40,533 bases of DNA from Bradyrhizobiaceae bacterium (GTDB taxonomy: Bacteria > Pseudomonadota > Alphaproteobacteria > Rhizobiales > Xanthobacteraceae): the NCBI GenBank assembly GCA_003963145.1, contig RXJJ01000009.1, forward strand, positions 341,337-381,869. Reading direction: 5' to 3'. The notes under the pieces were generated by a model that did not search any database, was not told the DNA's origin, and saw nothing but the letters and a program-made list of their open reading frames with translations. The position numbers were made by a program, and so were the translations under genes. Below, piece after piece: positions 24,573 to 31,693 of this stretch; the stretch's first letter is position 1; each line of letters opens with the position of its first letter.

Positions 24573-25592
24573 TTACAGCGCGAGCAGTCCAGCGTCTCCC
24601 TCGTCGCTTGCGAAGGCGAGCAGGCTGCCTTTCGCATTCCAGGCCAGCGCGGTCACCGGATGTCCGGCATTACGGCGCACGAGAATTTCCGCGCCGTCCT
24701 GTATCCGGACCATCAGGATGGTGCCGTCGCTGTATCCGGCGGCAAAAATATCGTCCTTCGGATGGCAGGCCACCACCGTCACCTTGGCCTGCAAGGGTGC
24801 GAGCATTTCGGGCTGCTTTCCCATCGGACCATCCTTGCTGCCGAACGGCCACAGAATCGCGCTGTCCGAACCGGATGTCGCGAGGAATTTTCCGCCCGCG
24901 CTCCATGACATCGAGCGCACACGGGCTGGATATCCGGTCATGCGCATGTGCTTGGCATCGGCCAGCCGCCAGCCATGCAGCGCCGGCTCGTGCATAGAAG
25001 TGACGAGAAATCTGTTATCGGCACTGAAGGTGACGCCAAGATGCGAGCCCTTCCACTCCAGCACTTCGGGCTTGGCGGCCATGTTGGGAAACCACAAGGT
25101 CACGCCATTATAGTGTGCGATGGCCAGCCGCAGCCCCTTCGGCGCGAAGGCTAGCCCGCCTACAGTCGAAGTGACCTCGAACGACTTTTCTTCGCCTTTT
25201 GGCGTTTTCACAAAGGCCGTTTTACCCGCCGACCACGCCACCGTGCCATCGGCGTGAGCGGCGACATTGTCGATCCAGCGGCGCTTGGCGTCGGTCGCGA
25301 GTGTTTCGACTTCACCCTTCGCGACCACCGAAACGATCTTGCCGTCATCTCCGCCGGTCACGAGGCGCTTGCCGTCCGTGACTGCACAGAGAATACCGCC
25401 ATCATGAACGCCGAGCTGTGTCCATGCGCCTTCGGTATCAACCAGCATGACGTGCTCTTCAGCACCGACGAAAGCGGCGGTATCACCAAGGAAATGCACG
25501 AAGGCGGCTGGCGTCTTCAACTCGACTTTGCGGACGCGGTCGGTGACGGAAACGATCGACGACGCATCAGGCGCGAGAGTGAAATCGGTCAT
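24573..25592 (-). CDS. WD40-repeat beta-propeller protein
   Basis: 339 residues made of about six or seven WD40-type blades (for example RVRSMSWSAGGKFLATSGSDSAILW, VVACHPKDDIFAAGYSDGTILMVR, VTALAWNAKGSLLAFASDEGDAGLL). No signal peptide is seen, so it should be cytosolic. The gene shares one base with the cobW stop (TGATG at 25594-25590), pointing to close coupling with that GTPase. I know this WD40-CobW pairing as recurrent in alphaproteobacteria, but no function has been firmly assigned; a scaffolding role in zinc trafficking is a guess. Confidence 0.85.
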   Translation of the reverse strand: MTDFTLAPDASSIVSVTDRVRKVELKTPAAFVHFLGDTAAFVGAEEHVMLVDTEGAWTQLGVHDGGILCAVTDGKRLVTGGDDGKIVSVVAKGEVETLATDAKRRWIDNVAAHADGTVAWSAGKTAFVKTPKGEEKSFEVTSTVGGLAFAPKGLRLAIAHYNGVTLWFPNMAAKPEVLEWKGSHLGVTFSADNRFLVTSMHEPALHGWRLADAKHMRMTGYPARVRSMSWSAGGKFLATSGSDSAILWPFGSKDGPMGKQPEMLAPLQAKVTVVACHPKDDIFAAGYSDGTILMVRIQDGAEILVRRNAGHPVTALAWNAKGSLLAFASDEGDAGLLAL

Positions 25593-26659
25593 CACGCGGC
25601 GACGGTTTTCGCAAAGCCCTCGCGGATCGCCTGTTCGGGCAGATCGCGGCCGATAAAGACGAGACGGCTCTCGCGAGCTTCACCGTCTTTCCATTTACGC
25701 TGATGATCGCCCTCCAGCATCATGTGAACACCCTGAAAGACATAGCGGTCGTCATCGTCCTTGAAGGCAAGAATTCCCTTGGAACGCAAAATCTTCTGCC
25801 CGTCCTTGGCGACCAGATCCTGAAGCCACGGCATGAATTTCATCGGATCGATCGGCTTGTCGGTCCGCAGCGAGAGCGATTGCATATCCTCGTCGTGATA
25901 ATGCTTCAATCCATGACCGTGGTGATGATGCCCGTGGTCGTGGTGATGGTTATGCCCGTGATCATGATGATCGTGGTCGTGGTGATGATCGTGATCGTCG
26001 CCACCGTCGAGGAAATCCGGCTCGATATCCAGAATGCGGCCGAGGTCGAATGCACCGCGCTCCAGAACGTCCGACAGCTTCACTTTCGCCCGTTCGGTGC
26101 GATGAAGCGTAGCGTAGGGATTGATGCCGCGAATCCGCGCCTCGACTTCCTCCAGTTCGTCCTTACCGACCAGATCGGTCTTGTTCAGCACGATGACGTC
26201 AGCGAACGCGATCTGGTTCTTGGCTTCCGGCGCATCCTTCAACCGCTCGCTCAGCCATTTGGCATCCGCCACGGTCACCACCGCATCGAGCGTGGTCTTC
26301 TCACGGACGTCGTCATCAACAAAGAATGTCTGCGCCACCGGGGCGGGGTCGGCGAGACCGGTGGTCTCGACGATGATCGCGTCGAACTTGCCCTTGCGCT
26401 TCATCAGACCGTCGATGATCCGAACGAGATCGCCGCGAACGGTGCAGCAGATGCAGCCGTTGTTCATTTCGAACACTTCCTCATCAGCGCCGACAATGAG
26501 ATCGTTGTCGATGCCGATCTCGCCGAACTCGTTGACGATCACAGCATATTTCTTGCCGTGGTTCTCCGACAGGATGCGGTTCAGGAGCGTCGTCTTGCCG
26601 GCACCAAGGTAGCCGGTGAGGACGGTGACGGGGATTTTAGCGGTGGACGGTTCGGACAT
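25592..26659 (-). CDS. COG0523/CobW-type GTPase with His-rich loop, zinc metallochaperone-like
   Basis: 355 residues. Walker A GYLGAGKT (16-23), the metal-binding CxCC motif Cys69-Ile-Cys71-Cys72, guanine-specific NKTD, and a long His/Asp run between about residues 228 and 265 before the CobW C-terminal domain. Such GTPases (ZigA, YeiR, CobW) deliver metals; location beside a znu operon favours zinc. ATG 26659 has GGAG seven bases upstream; starts at 26686 and 26725 fall in the upstream repeat and are rejected. Start of the cobW-WD40-mgtC unit, 99 bases after znuA. Confidence 0.9.
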   Translation of the reverse strand: MSEPSTAKIPVTVLTGYLGAGKTTLLNRILSENHGKKYAVIVNEFGEIGIDNDLIVGADEEVFEMNNGCICCTVRGDLVRIIDGLMKRKGKFDAIIVETTGLADPAPVAQTFFVDDDVREKTTLDAVVTVADAKWLSERLKDAPEAKNQIAFADVIVLNKTDLVGKDELEEVEARIRGINPYATLHRTERAKVKLSDVLERGAFDLGRILDIEPDFLDGGDDHDHHHDHDHHDHGHNHHHDHGHHHHGHGLKHYHDEDMQSLSLRTDKPIDPMKFMPWLQDLVAKDGQKILRSKGILAFKDDDDRYVFQGVHMMLEGDHQRKWKDGEARESRLVFIGRDLPEQAIREGFAKTVAA

Positions 26660-26682
26660 TGGCACTCCGGGCACATCAAATG

Positions 26683-26727
26683 GCATGCTCCCTTCGGAAA
26701 ACAGGTTTCCGCTTTTCCGGATCATGC
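26683..26727. repeat. Intergenic palindromic repeat of Bradyrhizobiaceae type
   Basis: About 45 bases bounded by GCATG and CATGC with an inner inverted repeat, TCGGAAAA...TTTTCCGG, around AACAGGTTTCCGC. Elements with this GATCATGC...GGAAAA...TTTTCC layout are, to my knowledge, very common between genes in Bradyrhizobium and relatives. It separates znuA from cobW. No second copy was noticed in this window. Confidence 0.55.
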
Positions 26728-26758
26728 CCTGAACGCGCTGGGCGGCGGGTGGCCCCGC

Positions 26759-27676
26759 CTAGCCAGCCAGCGCGCTGGTCAATGCCCTTATATTGTGCCG
26801 AACCATATCAATGTAAGTGGGGGCCTCACCGTTTTCCTCGGTCAAACTGTCCGAATACAGGGTCCCCCCGACCTTTGACCCGGTCTCGGTGGCGATCCGC
26901 CGCATCAAACGGGGATCGCTTATATTTTCAAGAAAAACGGCGGGGATTTTCTGCTTTTTGACCTGGGTAATAATGGAGGCAATGTCCCCGGCACTGGGCT
27001 CGGCGTCGGTTGAAACGCCTTGCGGGGCAATGAAGGCTATTCCATAGGCGGCGGCAAAGTAGCCAAACGCGTCATGGGTCGAGATCACATGGCGGCGGTC
27101 GGGAGGGATTCTTGCCAGCATGTCCCGCACCTCGCGGTCAAGCGCGTCGAGCCTGGCGAGGTACGAGCCGGCATTGGCGCGGTAGGTCGTGGCGCCGGCC
27201 GGGTCCACGGCGATCAGGGCATCGCGAATATTGGCGACGTAGATTTTCGCGTTGGACACGGATTGCCAGGCGTGCGGGTCCGCTTCGCCGCCGTGCTCGC
27301 CCGCGCCTGCCTCACCTGCCGCAATCCTGCGCGGCGTGATGCCTTGGCTCGCGACCACCGTGGCTGCCTTGCTGCCCGACGACTGAATCAGACGGGGCAG
27401 CCATCCCTCCAGCCCCAGACCATTGAGGATGACGAGTCTGGCATTGGCGATTTTCTGCGCGTCCGCAGGCGCTGGCGTATAGACATGGGTATCGCTGTTC
27501 GGACCAACCAGCGTCGTGACATTCACCCGATCGCCGCCGACATTCTTCGTGAAATCGCCGAGGATGGAGAATGTCGCGACGACATTGATCTTGTCGTGTT
27601 CAATCCTGCCCTGTTCCGCGCAGGCCGGAGCCACGAACGCAACCAAAGCAATCCAGCAGACCGCAAGACGCCGCAT
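26759..27676 (-). CDS. znuA: Zinc ABC transporter substrate-binding protein
   Basis: 305 residues with a signal peptide ending APACA-EQ. Cluster A-I ligands: His64 in DTHVYTP, His135 in DPHAWQS, His201 in STHDAFGYF, with Asp276 near the end. A third His where Mn-binding relatives have Glu supports zinc. The His-rich loop of enteric ZnuA is almost absent (only GEHGGE at 126-131), so it is of the compact AztC-like form. It captures Zn2+ in the periplasm for the permease encoded just upstream. ATG 27676 with GAGGA eight bases upstream. Confidence 0.9.
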   Translation of the reverse strand: MRRLAVCWIALVAFVAPACAEQGRIEHDKINVVATFSILGDFTKNVGGDRVNVTTLVGPNSDTHVYTPAPADAQKIANARLVILNGLGLEGWLPRLIQSSGSKAATVVASQGITPRRIAAGEAGAGEHGGEADPHAWQSVSNAKIYVANIRDALIAVDPAGATTYRANAGSYLARLDALDREVRDMLARIPPDRRHVISTHDAFGYFAAAYGIAFIAPQGVSTDAEPSAGDIASIITQVKKQKIPAVFLENISDPRLMRRIATETGSKVGGTLYSDSLTEENGEAPTYIDMVRHNIRALTSALAG

Positions 27677-27686
27677 CAGATTGTCC

Positions 27687-28556
27687 TCAAGCTTCCAGAT
27701 GGCGACCCGGGAACAGCTGCCGCGCAAGTCCACCGACAGGCCCCAGCAGAACCGACAGCACATAGAAGCAGGCAGCCACGAGAATGATCGCCGGGCCTGA
27801 CGGCACCTTGGTCTGAAACGACAGCACGAGCCCGAGATAGCCGGACAGCGCCGCAGCAACCACGGCCACTCCGATCATGCCCGCGACATCGCGCGACCAG
27901 AATTTGGCGATGCCCGCAGGCAGGATCATGAGGCCCACGGCCAGCAGGGTCCCGAGCGCCTGAAAACCATTGACCAGATTGATCACGACAAGCGCCAGAA
28001 ACGTCAGATGCGCGGGTGCGCCGGCGTGGCTGACGGTGCGCAGAAAGAGGGGATCGACGCATTCAATCACCAGCGGACGATAGATAATCGCGAGCAGAAC
28101 AAGCGTGATGGTGGCGTTGAAGGCAATCACCAGCAAAGTGGGGTCATCCATTGCGAGGATATTGCCGAACAGCACGTGAAGAAGATCGATATTCGTACCG
28201 CGAATGGAGACGATCGTGACACCAAGCGCCAGCGAAACGAGATAAAAAGTCGCCAGCGAAGCATCCTCCTTGATCTCGGTGGTCCGCGACACCAGTCCCG
28301 CCAGTATCGCGACCGCAAAACCGGCGATCAGCCCCCCAAAGGTCATTGCGAACAGATTGAGGCCCGAGATCAGAAAACCGATAGCCGCCCCGGGCAGGAT
28401 CGCATGCGCCATCGCGTCGCCGACCAGACTCATGCGGCGCAACATGAGAAACACGCCGATCGGCGCACCGCCAAGCGCCAACGCGATGACACCCGCAAGC
28501 GCGCGGCGCATGAACTCGAAATCAGCGAAGGGTGCAATCAGAGCGCCGAAGATCAT
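27687..28556 (-). CDS. znuB: Zinc ABC transporter permease
   Basis: 289 residues, about eight transmembrane helices, of the ABC-3 family: MRRALAGVIALALGGAPIGVFLMLRRMSLVGDAMAHAILPG carries the family signature LRRMSLVGDAMAHA. Forms the inner-membrane channel of the Zn transporter. Either TTG 28562 or ATG 28556 can start it; neither has a good ribosome site, and translation may be coupled to znuC, whose stop lies seven bases upstream. I choose ATG 28556. It ends ten bases before znuA. Confidence 0.92.
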   Translation of the reverse strand: MIFGALIAPFADFEFMRRALAGVIALALGGAPIGVFLMLRRMSLVGDAMAHAILPGAAIGFLISGLNLFAMTFGGLIAGFAVAILAGLVSRTTEIKEDASLATFYLVSLALGVTIVSIRGTNIDLLHVLFGNILAMDDPTLLVIAFNATITLVLLAIIYRPLVIECVDPLFLRTVSHAGAPAHLTFLALVVINLVNGFQALGTLLAVGLMILPAGIAKFWSRDVAGMIGVAVVAAALSGYLGLVLSFQTKVPSGPAIILVAACFYVLSVLLGPVGGLARQLFPGRHLEA

Positions 28557-28562
28557 GGGCAA

Positions 28563-29321
28563 TTACGCAGCTCGTGCAGAATTCTTTTCCACACAGCACG
28601 GCGCGGCAGCGTCATCGAATGCCTCGCACATGTGGCGTGCGGCCAGAAGATTGTCGGCCGTCAGAATGCTGGCCGTCGCCCCCCACGCCACCGGCGAGCG
28701 CGCGAGCAACAGCGTCTCGGGGAAATTCATGCGGACCATATCCATGTCATGCAGCGCCGCCAGCACGGTGCGCTTTTCCGCATGCCAATGCCGCACAAGC
28801 GCGATCAGATCGGCGGAAGTTTTGGCATCGATGGCGTTGAACGGTTCGTCGAGCACGATCACGCGTGCGTCCTGCACCAGCACCCGTGCGAACAGCATGC
28901 GCTGCATCTGACCGCCCGACAGCGTACCGATGGTCCGGTTCTCGAAACCATTCAGACCAACAGATGCCAGCGCGGCGATAATCCGCCCTTGGTCGGCCTT
29001 GTCGAAGCCGCCGAACAGGCCCGTCTTGCGCCATAGTCCCGTACCGACGAAATCAAATACGGAAATCGGAAATGTGCGATCGATGTCCGCGGTCTGCGGC
29101 AGGTAGGCGATGTCGCGAGTATCGAGACCGCCGCGATCGATCGTGCCCGACAGCGGCTTGAGAATGCCGACAATACCGCGAAACAGCGTCGATTTACCTG
29201 CGCCGTTCGGACCGACCAAGGCAAGCAACGCCCCCTCGCTCACTTCGCCGGTCAGGTGATGCACGGCAGGATGCCGGTCATAGCCGAGTGTGACATCGCG
29301 AAATTGAAGCTGCGTCCCCAT
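28563..29321 (-). CDS. znuC: Zinc ABC transporter ATP-binding protein
   Basis: 252 residues. Walker A GPNGAGKST (37-45), signature LSGGQMQR, Walker B VIVLDEPF, and a switch His in ALHDMDM. It powers ZnuB. The C-terminus contains an unusual Cys pair (APCCVEKNS), possibly metal-related. ATG 29321 lies two bases after the small His-rich gene's stop, with GAGG in the end of that gene as ribosome site (GAGGTAGCGATG). A further upstream ATG-like start at 29354 would overlap that gene and is less conserved. Confidence 0.92.
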   Translation of the reverse strand: MGTQLQFRDVTLGYDRHPAVHHLTGEVSEGALLALVGPNGAGKSTLFRGIVGILKPLSGTIDRGGLDTRDIAYLPQTADIDRTFPISVFDFVGTGLWRKTGLFGGFDKADQGRIIAALASVGLNGFENRTIGTLSGGQMQRMLFARVLVQDARVIVLDEPFNAIDAKTSADLIALVRHWHAEKRTVLAALHDMDMVRMNFPETLLLARSPVAWGATASILTADNLLAARHMCEAFDDAAAPCCVEKNSARAA

Positions 29322-29323
29322 CG

Positions 29324-29500
29324 CTACCTCATCGCCAGCACAATGACCGCCCACAGGCCCGCGCTAATCGCCACCGCACCGGCAAGCCGCACGGCAAGCG
29401 AGGTTCGCAGAATCGACCAGCCCACGGTTTGCGCCGGATGTGGCGTGTGGTGATCATGGTCATGACTATGCGGATGACGGGAAGAAGCGGCGGCGCTCAT
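29324..29500 (-). CDS. 58-residue His-rich single-helix membrane protein heading the zinc operon
   Basis: Encoded from ATG 29500 to TAG 29324 and too short to be obvious by length. The N-terminal 22 residues contain eight His, many in HxH spacing (RHPHSHDHDHHTPHPA), followed by one transmembrane helix (about 36-57). It is the first gene of the unit His-rich protein-znuC-znuB-znuA, with two bases to znuC, and sits directly behind the Zur-like promoter. I do not recognise the family; it resembles CbtB-like small metal membrane proteins only in size and plan. A role in gathering zinc or sensing for the transporter is inference. Confidence 0.75.
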   Translation of the reverse strand: MSAAASSRHPHSHDHDHHTPHPAQTVGWSILRTSLAVRLAGAVAISAGLWAVIVLAMR

Positions 29501-29551
29501 GGATAGTTTTCTCGAGGGGCGGCTTGTAGATTGATCCGTCCCTTAGGGTAA

Positions 29552-29566
29552 CGTTATATTATAACA
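29552..29566 (-). promoter_or_regulatory. Zur-box-like operator and -10 of the zinc operon
   Basis: GTTATA-T-TATAAC (29553-29565) is a perfect palindrome and on the minus strand contains TATAAT (29563-29558) at a -10 position 52 bases ahead of the first start codon. Its form agrees with alphaproteobacterial Zur operators (TGTTATA-N-TATAACA type). Zinc-loaded Zur would block the promoter. No zur gene is in this window. Confidence 0.7.
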
Positions 29567-29611
29567 TACACCCCGTCCAGAAGCATACAAGGCTCTGATA
29601 AATAACAGAAT

Positions 29612-29986
29612 TCAGGTAAAATGCCTGACCAGGGCGAGCCCAGCGAACAGACCGGCAATAGACAGCAGGACCGAGCCTATCACGTAAAAGGCAGCGAGCC
29701 CGATTTCGCCACGCTCATAAAGAACAGCGGCGTCGAGGGAGAAGGCGGAAAAGGTCGTGTATCCGCCGAGGATGCCGGTCATGATGAAAACGCGCCAATG
29801 GTGCGACGCCTCGCCCTTGAAAGCGAGATAACCGGCAATCAGCCCCATCACTGTCGAACCAGTAATGTTGATGAGCATGATGCCATAGGGAAAATCCGTT
29901 CCGAATAAACGTCCACAGGTCACGTTTACAAAGTGGCGGATGCTCGCACCCAGTCCGCCACCAACAAAAACAAGAAGATAGTTCAT
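29612..29986 (-). CDS. crcB: Fluoride ion exporter CrcB/Fluc
   Basis: 124 residues, four transmembrane helices, with GGGLGASIRH in helix I, the hydrophilic NITGS motif, and TTFSAFSLD in helix III, all typical of Fluc channels, which work as antiparallel dimers. Start at ATG 29986, where conservation begins; the frame to 30040 has no support. No fluoride riboswitch is seen upstream. A 15-base palindrome, TGGCGCA-A-TGCGCCA (30016-30030), lies about 30 bases upstream. Single CrcB gene, not the split pair. Confidence 0.93.
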   Translation of the reverse strand: MNYLLVFVGGGLGASIRHFVNVTCGRLFGTDFPYGIMLINITGSTVMGLIAGYLAFKGEASHHWRVFIMTGILGGYTTFSAFSLDAAVLYERGEIGLAAFYVIGSVLLSIAGLFAGLALVRHFT

Positions 29987-30015
29987 CACGTCTATCCCGA
30001 TTGCCCGTGATGTTT

Positions 30016-30030
30016 TGGCGCAATGCGCCA
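30016..30030. promoter_or_regulatory. Palindrome upstream of crcB
   Basis: TGGCGCA-A-TGCGCCA, perfect with a single central base. It lies about 30 bases before the crcB start and about 50 after the sodB terminator. May be an operator or a hairpin in the leader. Function unknown. Confidence 0.4.
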
Positions 30031-30078
30031 CACGCGGCAAGACTTGTCATCAATATTCAAGCGCTGTGCCAAACAATA

Positions 30079-30102
30079 AAGGGCGGCATTGCTGCCGCCC
30101 TT
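30079..30102 (-). terminator. Intrinsic terminator of sodB
   Basis: AAGGGCGGCA-GCAA-TGCCGCCCTT on the minus strand, ten perfect pairs, then TATTGTTTGG. It lies 28 bases after the sodB stop. The stem with AAGG at the other end may also act in the opposite direction, but no gene needs it. Confidence 0.85.
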
Positions 30103-30130
30103 CGGTCGAATGACAGGAAAAGGCTCTCTC

Positions 30131-30727
30131 TCAAGCCTTTTCGAAAAGCTGCTCGACATATTCCCAGTTCACAAGATGATCGACAAACGCCTTGAGATAG
30201 TCGGGGCGACGGTTGCGATAATCGATATAATAGGAATGTTCCCACACATCGACGCCGAGTATCGGGGTAGCTCCGTGCACCAGCGGGCTTTCGCCGTTCG
30301 GCGTTTTCGAGATTTCGAGCTTGCCGTTTTTCACCGAAAGCCAAGCCCAGCCGGAGCCGAACTGGCCGACGCCAGCGGCGGCAAAATCGGTCTTGAACTT
30401 TTCCAGACCACCGAGATCCTCATCGATTTTCTTGGCCAGCTTGCCGGGCAATTTATCGCCGCCGCCATTTGGCTTCATCCAGTTCCAGAAATGCAGGTGA
30501 TTGTAGTGCTGGCCAGCATTGTTGAAAATGGCGGGATTTTTTCCAAAGGAGCCCTTTACAATATCCTCAAGGGACTTGCCCTCGAATTCGGTACCCTTGA
30601 TCGCGTTGTTTCCGTTGGTGACGTAGGCCTGATGGTGCTTGTCGTGATGGTACTCCAGCGTCTCCTTGGACATATGGGGCTGGAGCGCATCGTAAGCGTA
30701 AGGCAAATTCGGGAGCGAGAAGGTCAT
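30131..30727 (-). CDS. sodB: Superoxide dismutase, iron type
   Basis: 198 residues. Metal ligands: His27 (LEYHHDKHH), His77 (HYNHLHFW), Asp160 and His164 (LGVDVWEHSYYID). The second-sphere Gln73 comes from the N-terminal half (NAGQHYNH), the position typical of Fe enzymes. It turns superoxide into oxygen and H2O2, cytosolic, without a signal peptide. ATG 30727. Single gene with its own terminator, divergent from the ModA-like gene. Confidence 0.95.
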   Translation of the reverse strand: MTFSLPNLPYAYDALQPHMSKETLEYHHDKHHQAYVTNGNNAIKGTEFEGKSLEDIVKGSFGKNPAIFNNAGQHYNHLHFWNWMKPNGGGDKLPGKLAKKIDEDLGGLEKFKTDFAAAGVGQFGSGWAWLSVKNGKLEISKTPNGESPLVHGATPILGVDVWEHSYYIDYRNRRPDYLKAFVDHLVNWEYVEQLFEKA

Positions 30728-30919
30728 GGGGATACATCCGCAATGATGGGAGAGAAGACTTAACGTGGGGGACTATAGAAGGTTTCGCCAGCGGGAAACA
30801 GACGCATGGGCATCTTTTGGCCAGCCCGCCTCAGGCCAGAGCCGGCACGCCAAGCGCGTTTGACTTTGTCCGAAGTGCCTGTATCGACGAATATCGAAGC
30901 CGGGGGCATAATCAAGTCC

Positions 30920-31681
30920 ATGAAATGGATCATTTTATCGATCGCCGTCATTCTTGTGAAAATTTCGGCCCCGGCCGGCGCGGCCGAGATTGCCGTGATG
31001 AGCGGTGGTGCGCCAAGAGAGGTTCTGGCGACGCTGATTCCGGAGTTCGAAAAACGAACCGGTCACCACGTAAAGATAAATTACGTTCTGATTTCTGCTC
31101 TGCGGCAAAAAATCCTGTTCGGCGAAATTACCGACCTTGTCATCATGTCGACCAGCATCATCGACAATCTCGTCGAGGCGGGGCGACTCCTGTCTGAGGG
31201 CCGCGATTCCTTCGGCGCGCTCAAGCTTGTCGCGATCGTGAAAAAAGGCACGCCGCCGCCGGACATTTCCACCCCCGAGGCATTCCGCAACGCGCTGTTG
31301 AACGCCAAATCGGTGATCTATTCGACGCCGACATCGACTCCGAGCGGCGCGCATCTCACCAATCTGCTGTCGCAACTCGACATCGCCGATGCGGTGGAAA
31401 AGAAACTGACCTATCGGCCGGCGCTGGAAGGTGGTGTGTCGCTGGTTGCCAATGGCACTGCCGAGCTCGGCATTTACCCATTCAGCGAGGTCATCCATGA
31501 GCACGGCGTAACGTCAGCCGGTGAACTCCCCGATGAATTCCAGCTCAATCTGATTTACGGTGCCGCCGTCACGGCCGTGAACAAAAATGCCGAGCCCGCG
31601 ATGGAGCTGATCCGGTATCTCGCCGCGCCCGAAAATCGCGAGACATGGCATCGTCTCGGATTCGACCCGCCGCCGCCCTGA
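30920..31681 (+). CDS. ModA-like periplasmic binding protein
   Basis: 253 residues with a signal peptide (MKWIILSIAVILVKISAPAG, then AAEI). The mature protein starts EIAVMSGGAPREVLATLIPEFEKRTGH and contains SVIYSTPTSTPSGAHL and TAELGIYPFSEV, typical of the type II PBP/ModA-like family (PF13531). It lacks adjacent permease or ATPase genes, so transport is doubtful; stand-alone members may sense or scavenge oxyanions. ATG 30920 has only GGGGG about 14 bases upstream as a poor ribosome site. It ends 12 bases from the tail of the E1 gene. Confidence 0.85.
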   Translation: MKWIILSIAVILVKISAPAGAAEIAVMSGGAPREVLATLIPEFEKRTGHHVKINYVLISALRQKILFGEITDLVIMSTSIIDNLVEAGRLLSEGRDSFGALKLVAIVKKGTPPPDISTPEAFRNALLNAKSVIYSTPTSTPSGAHLTNLLSQLDIADAVEKKLTYRPALEGGVSLVANGTAELGIYPFSEVIHEHGVTSAGELPDEFQLNLIYGAAVTAVNKNAEPAMELIRYLAAPENRETWHRLGFDPPPP

Positions 31682-31693
31682 CCTTCATCCTCG

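Noticed and set aside
25703-26878. 391-codon plus-strand frame rich in Met, Val and Ile
   Set aside because: Antisense to the His-rich CobW gene; the hydrophobic runs are mirror images of His codons.
28008-29036. 342-codon plus-strand frame
   Set aside because: Antisense to znuB and znuC.
29987-30070. Fluoride riboswitch upstream of crcB
   Set aside because: The leader lacks the conserved GGNGAUGG-type start and pseudoknot segments; only a GGCGCA/TGCGCC palindrome is present.
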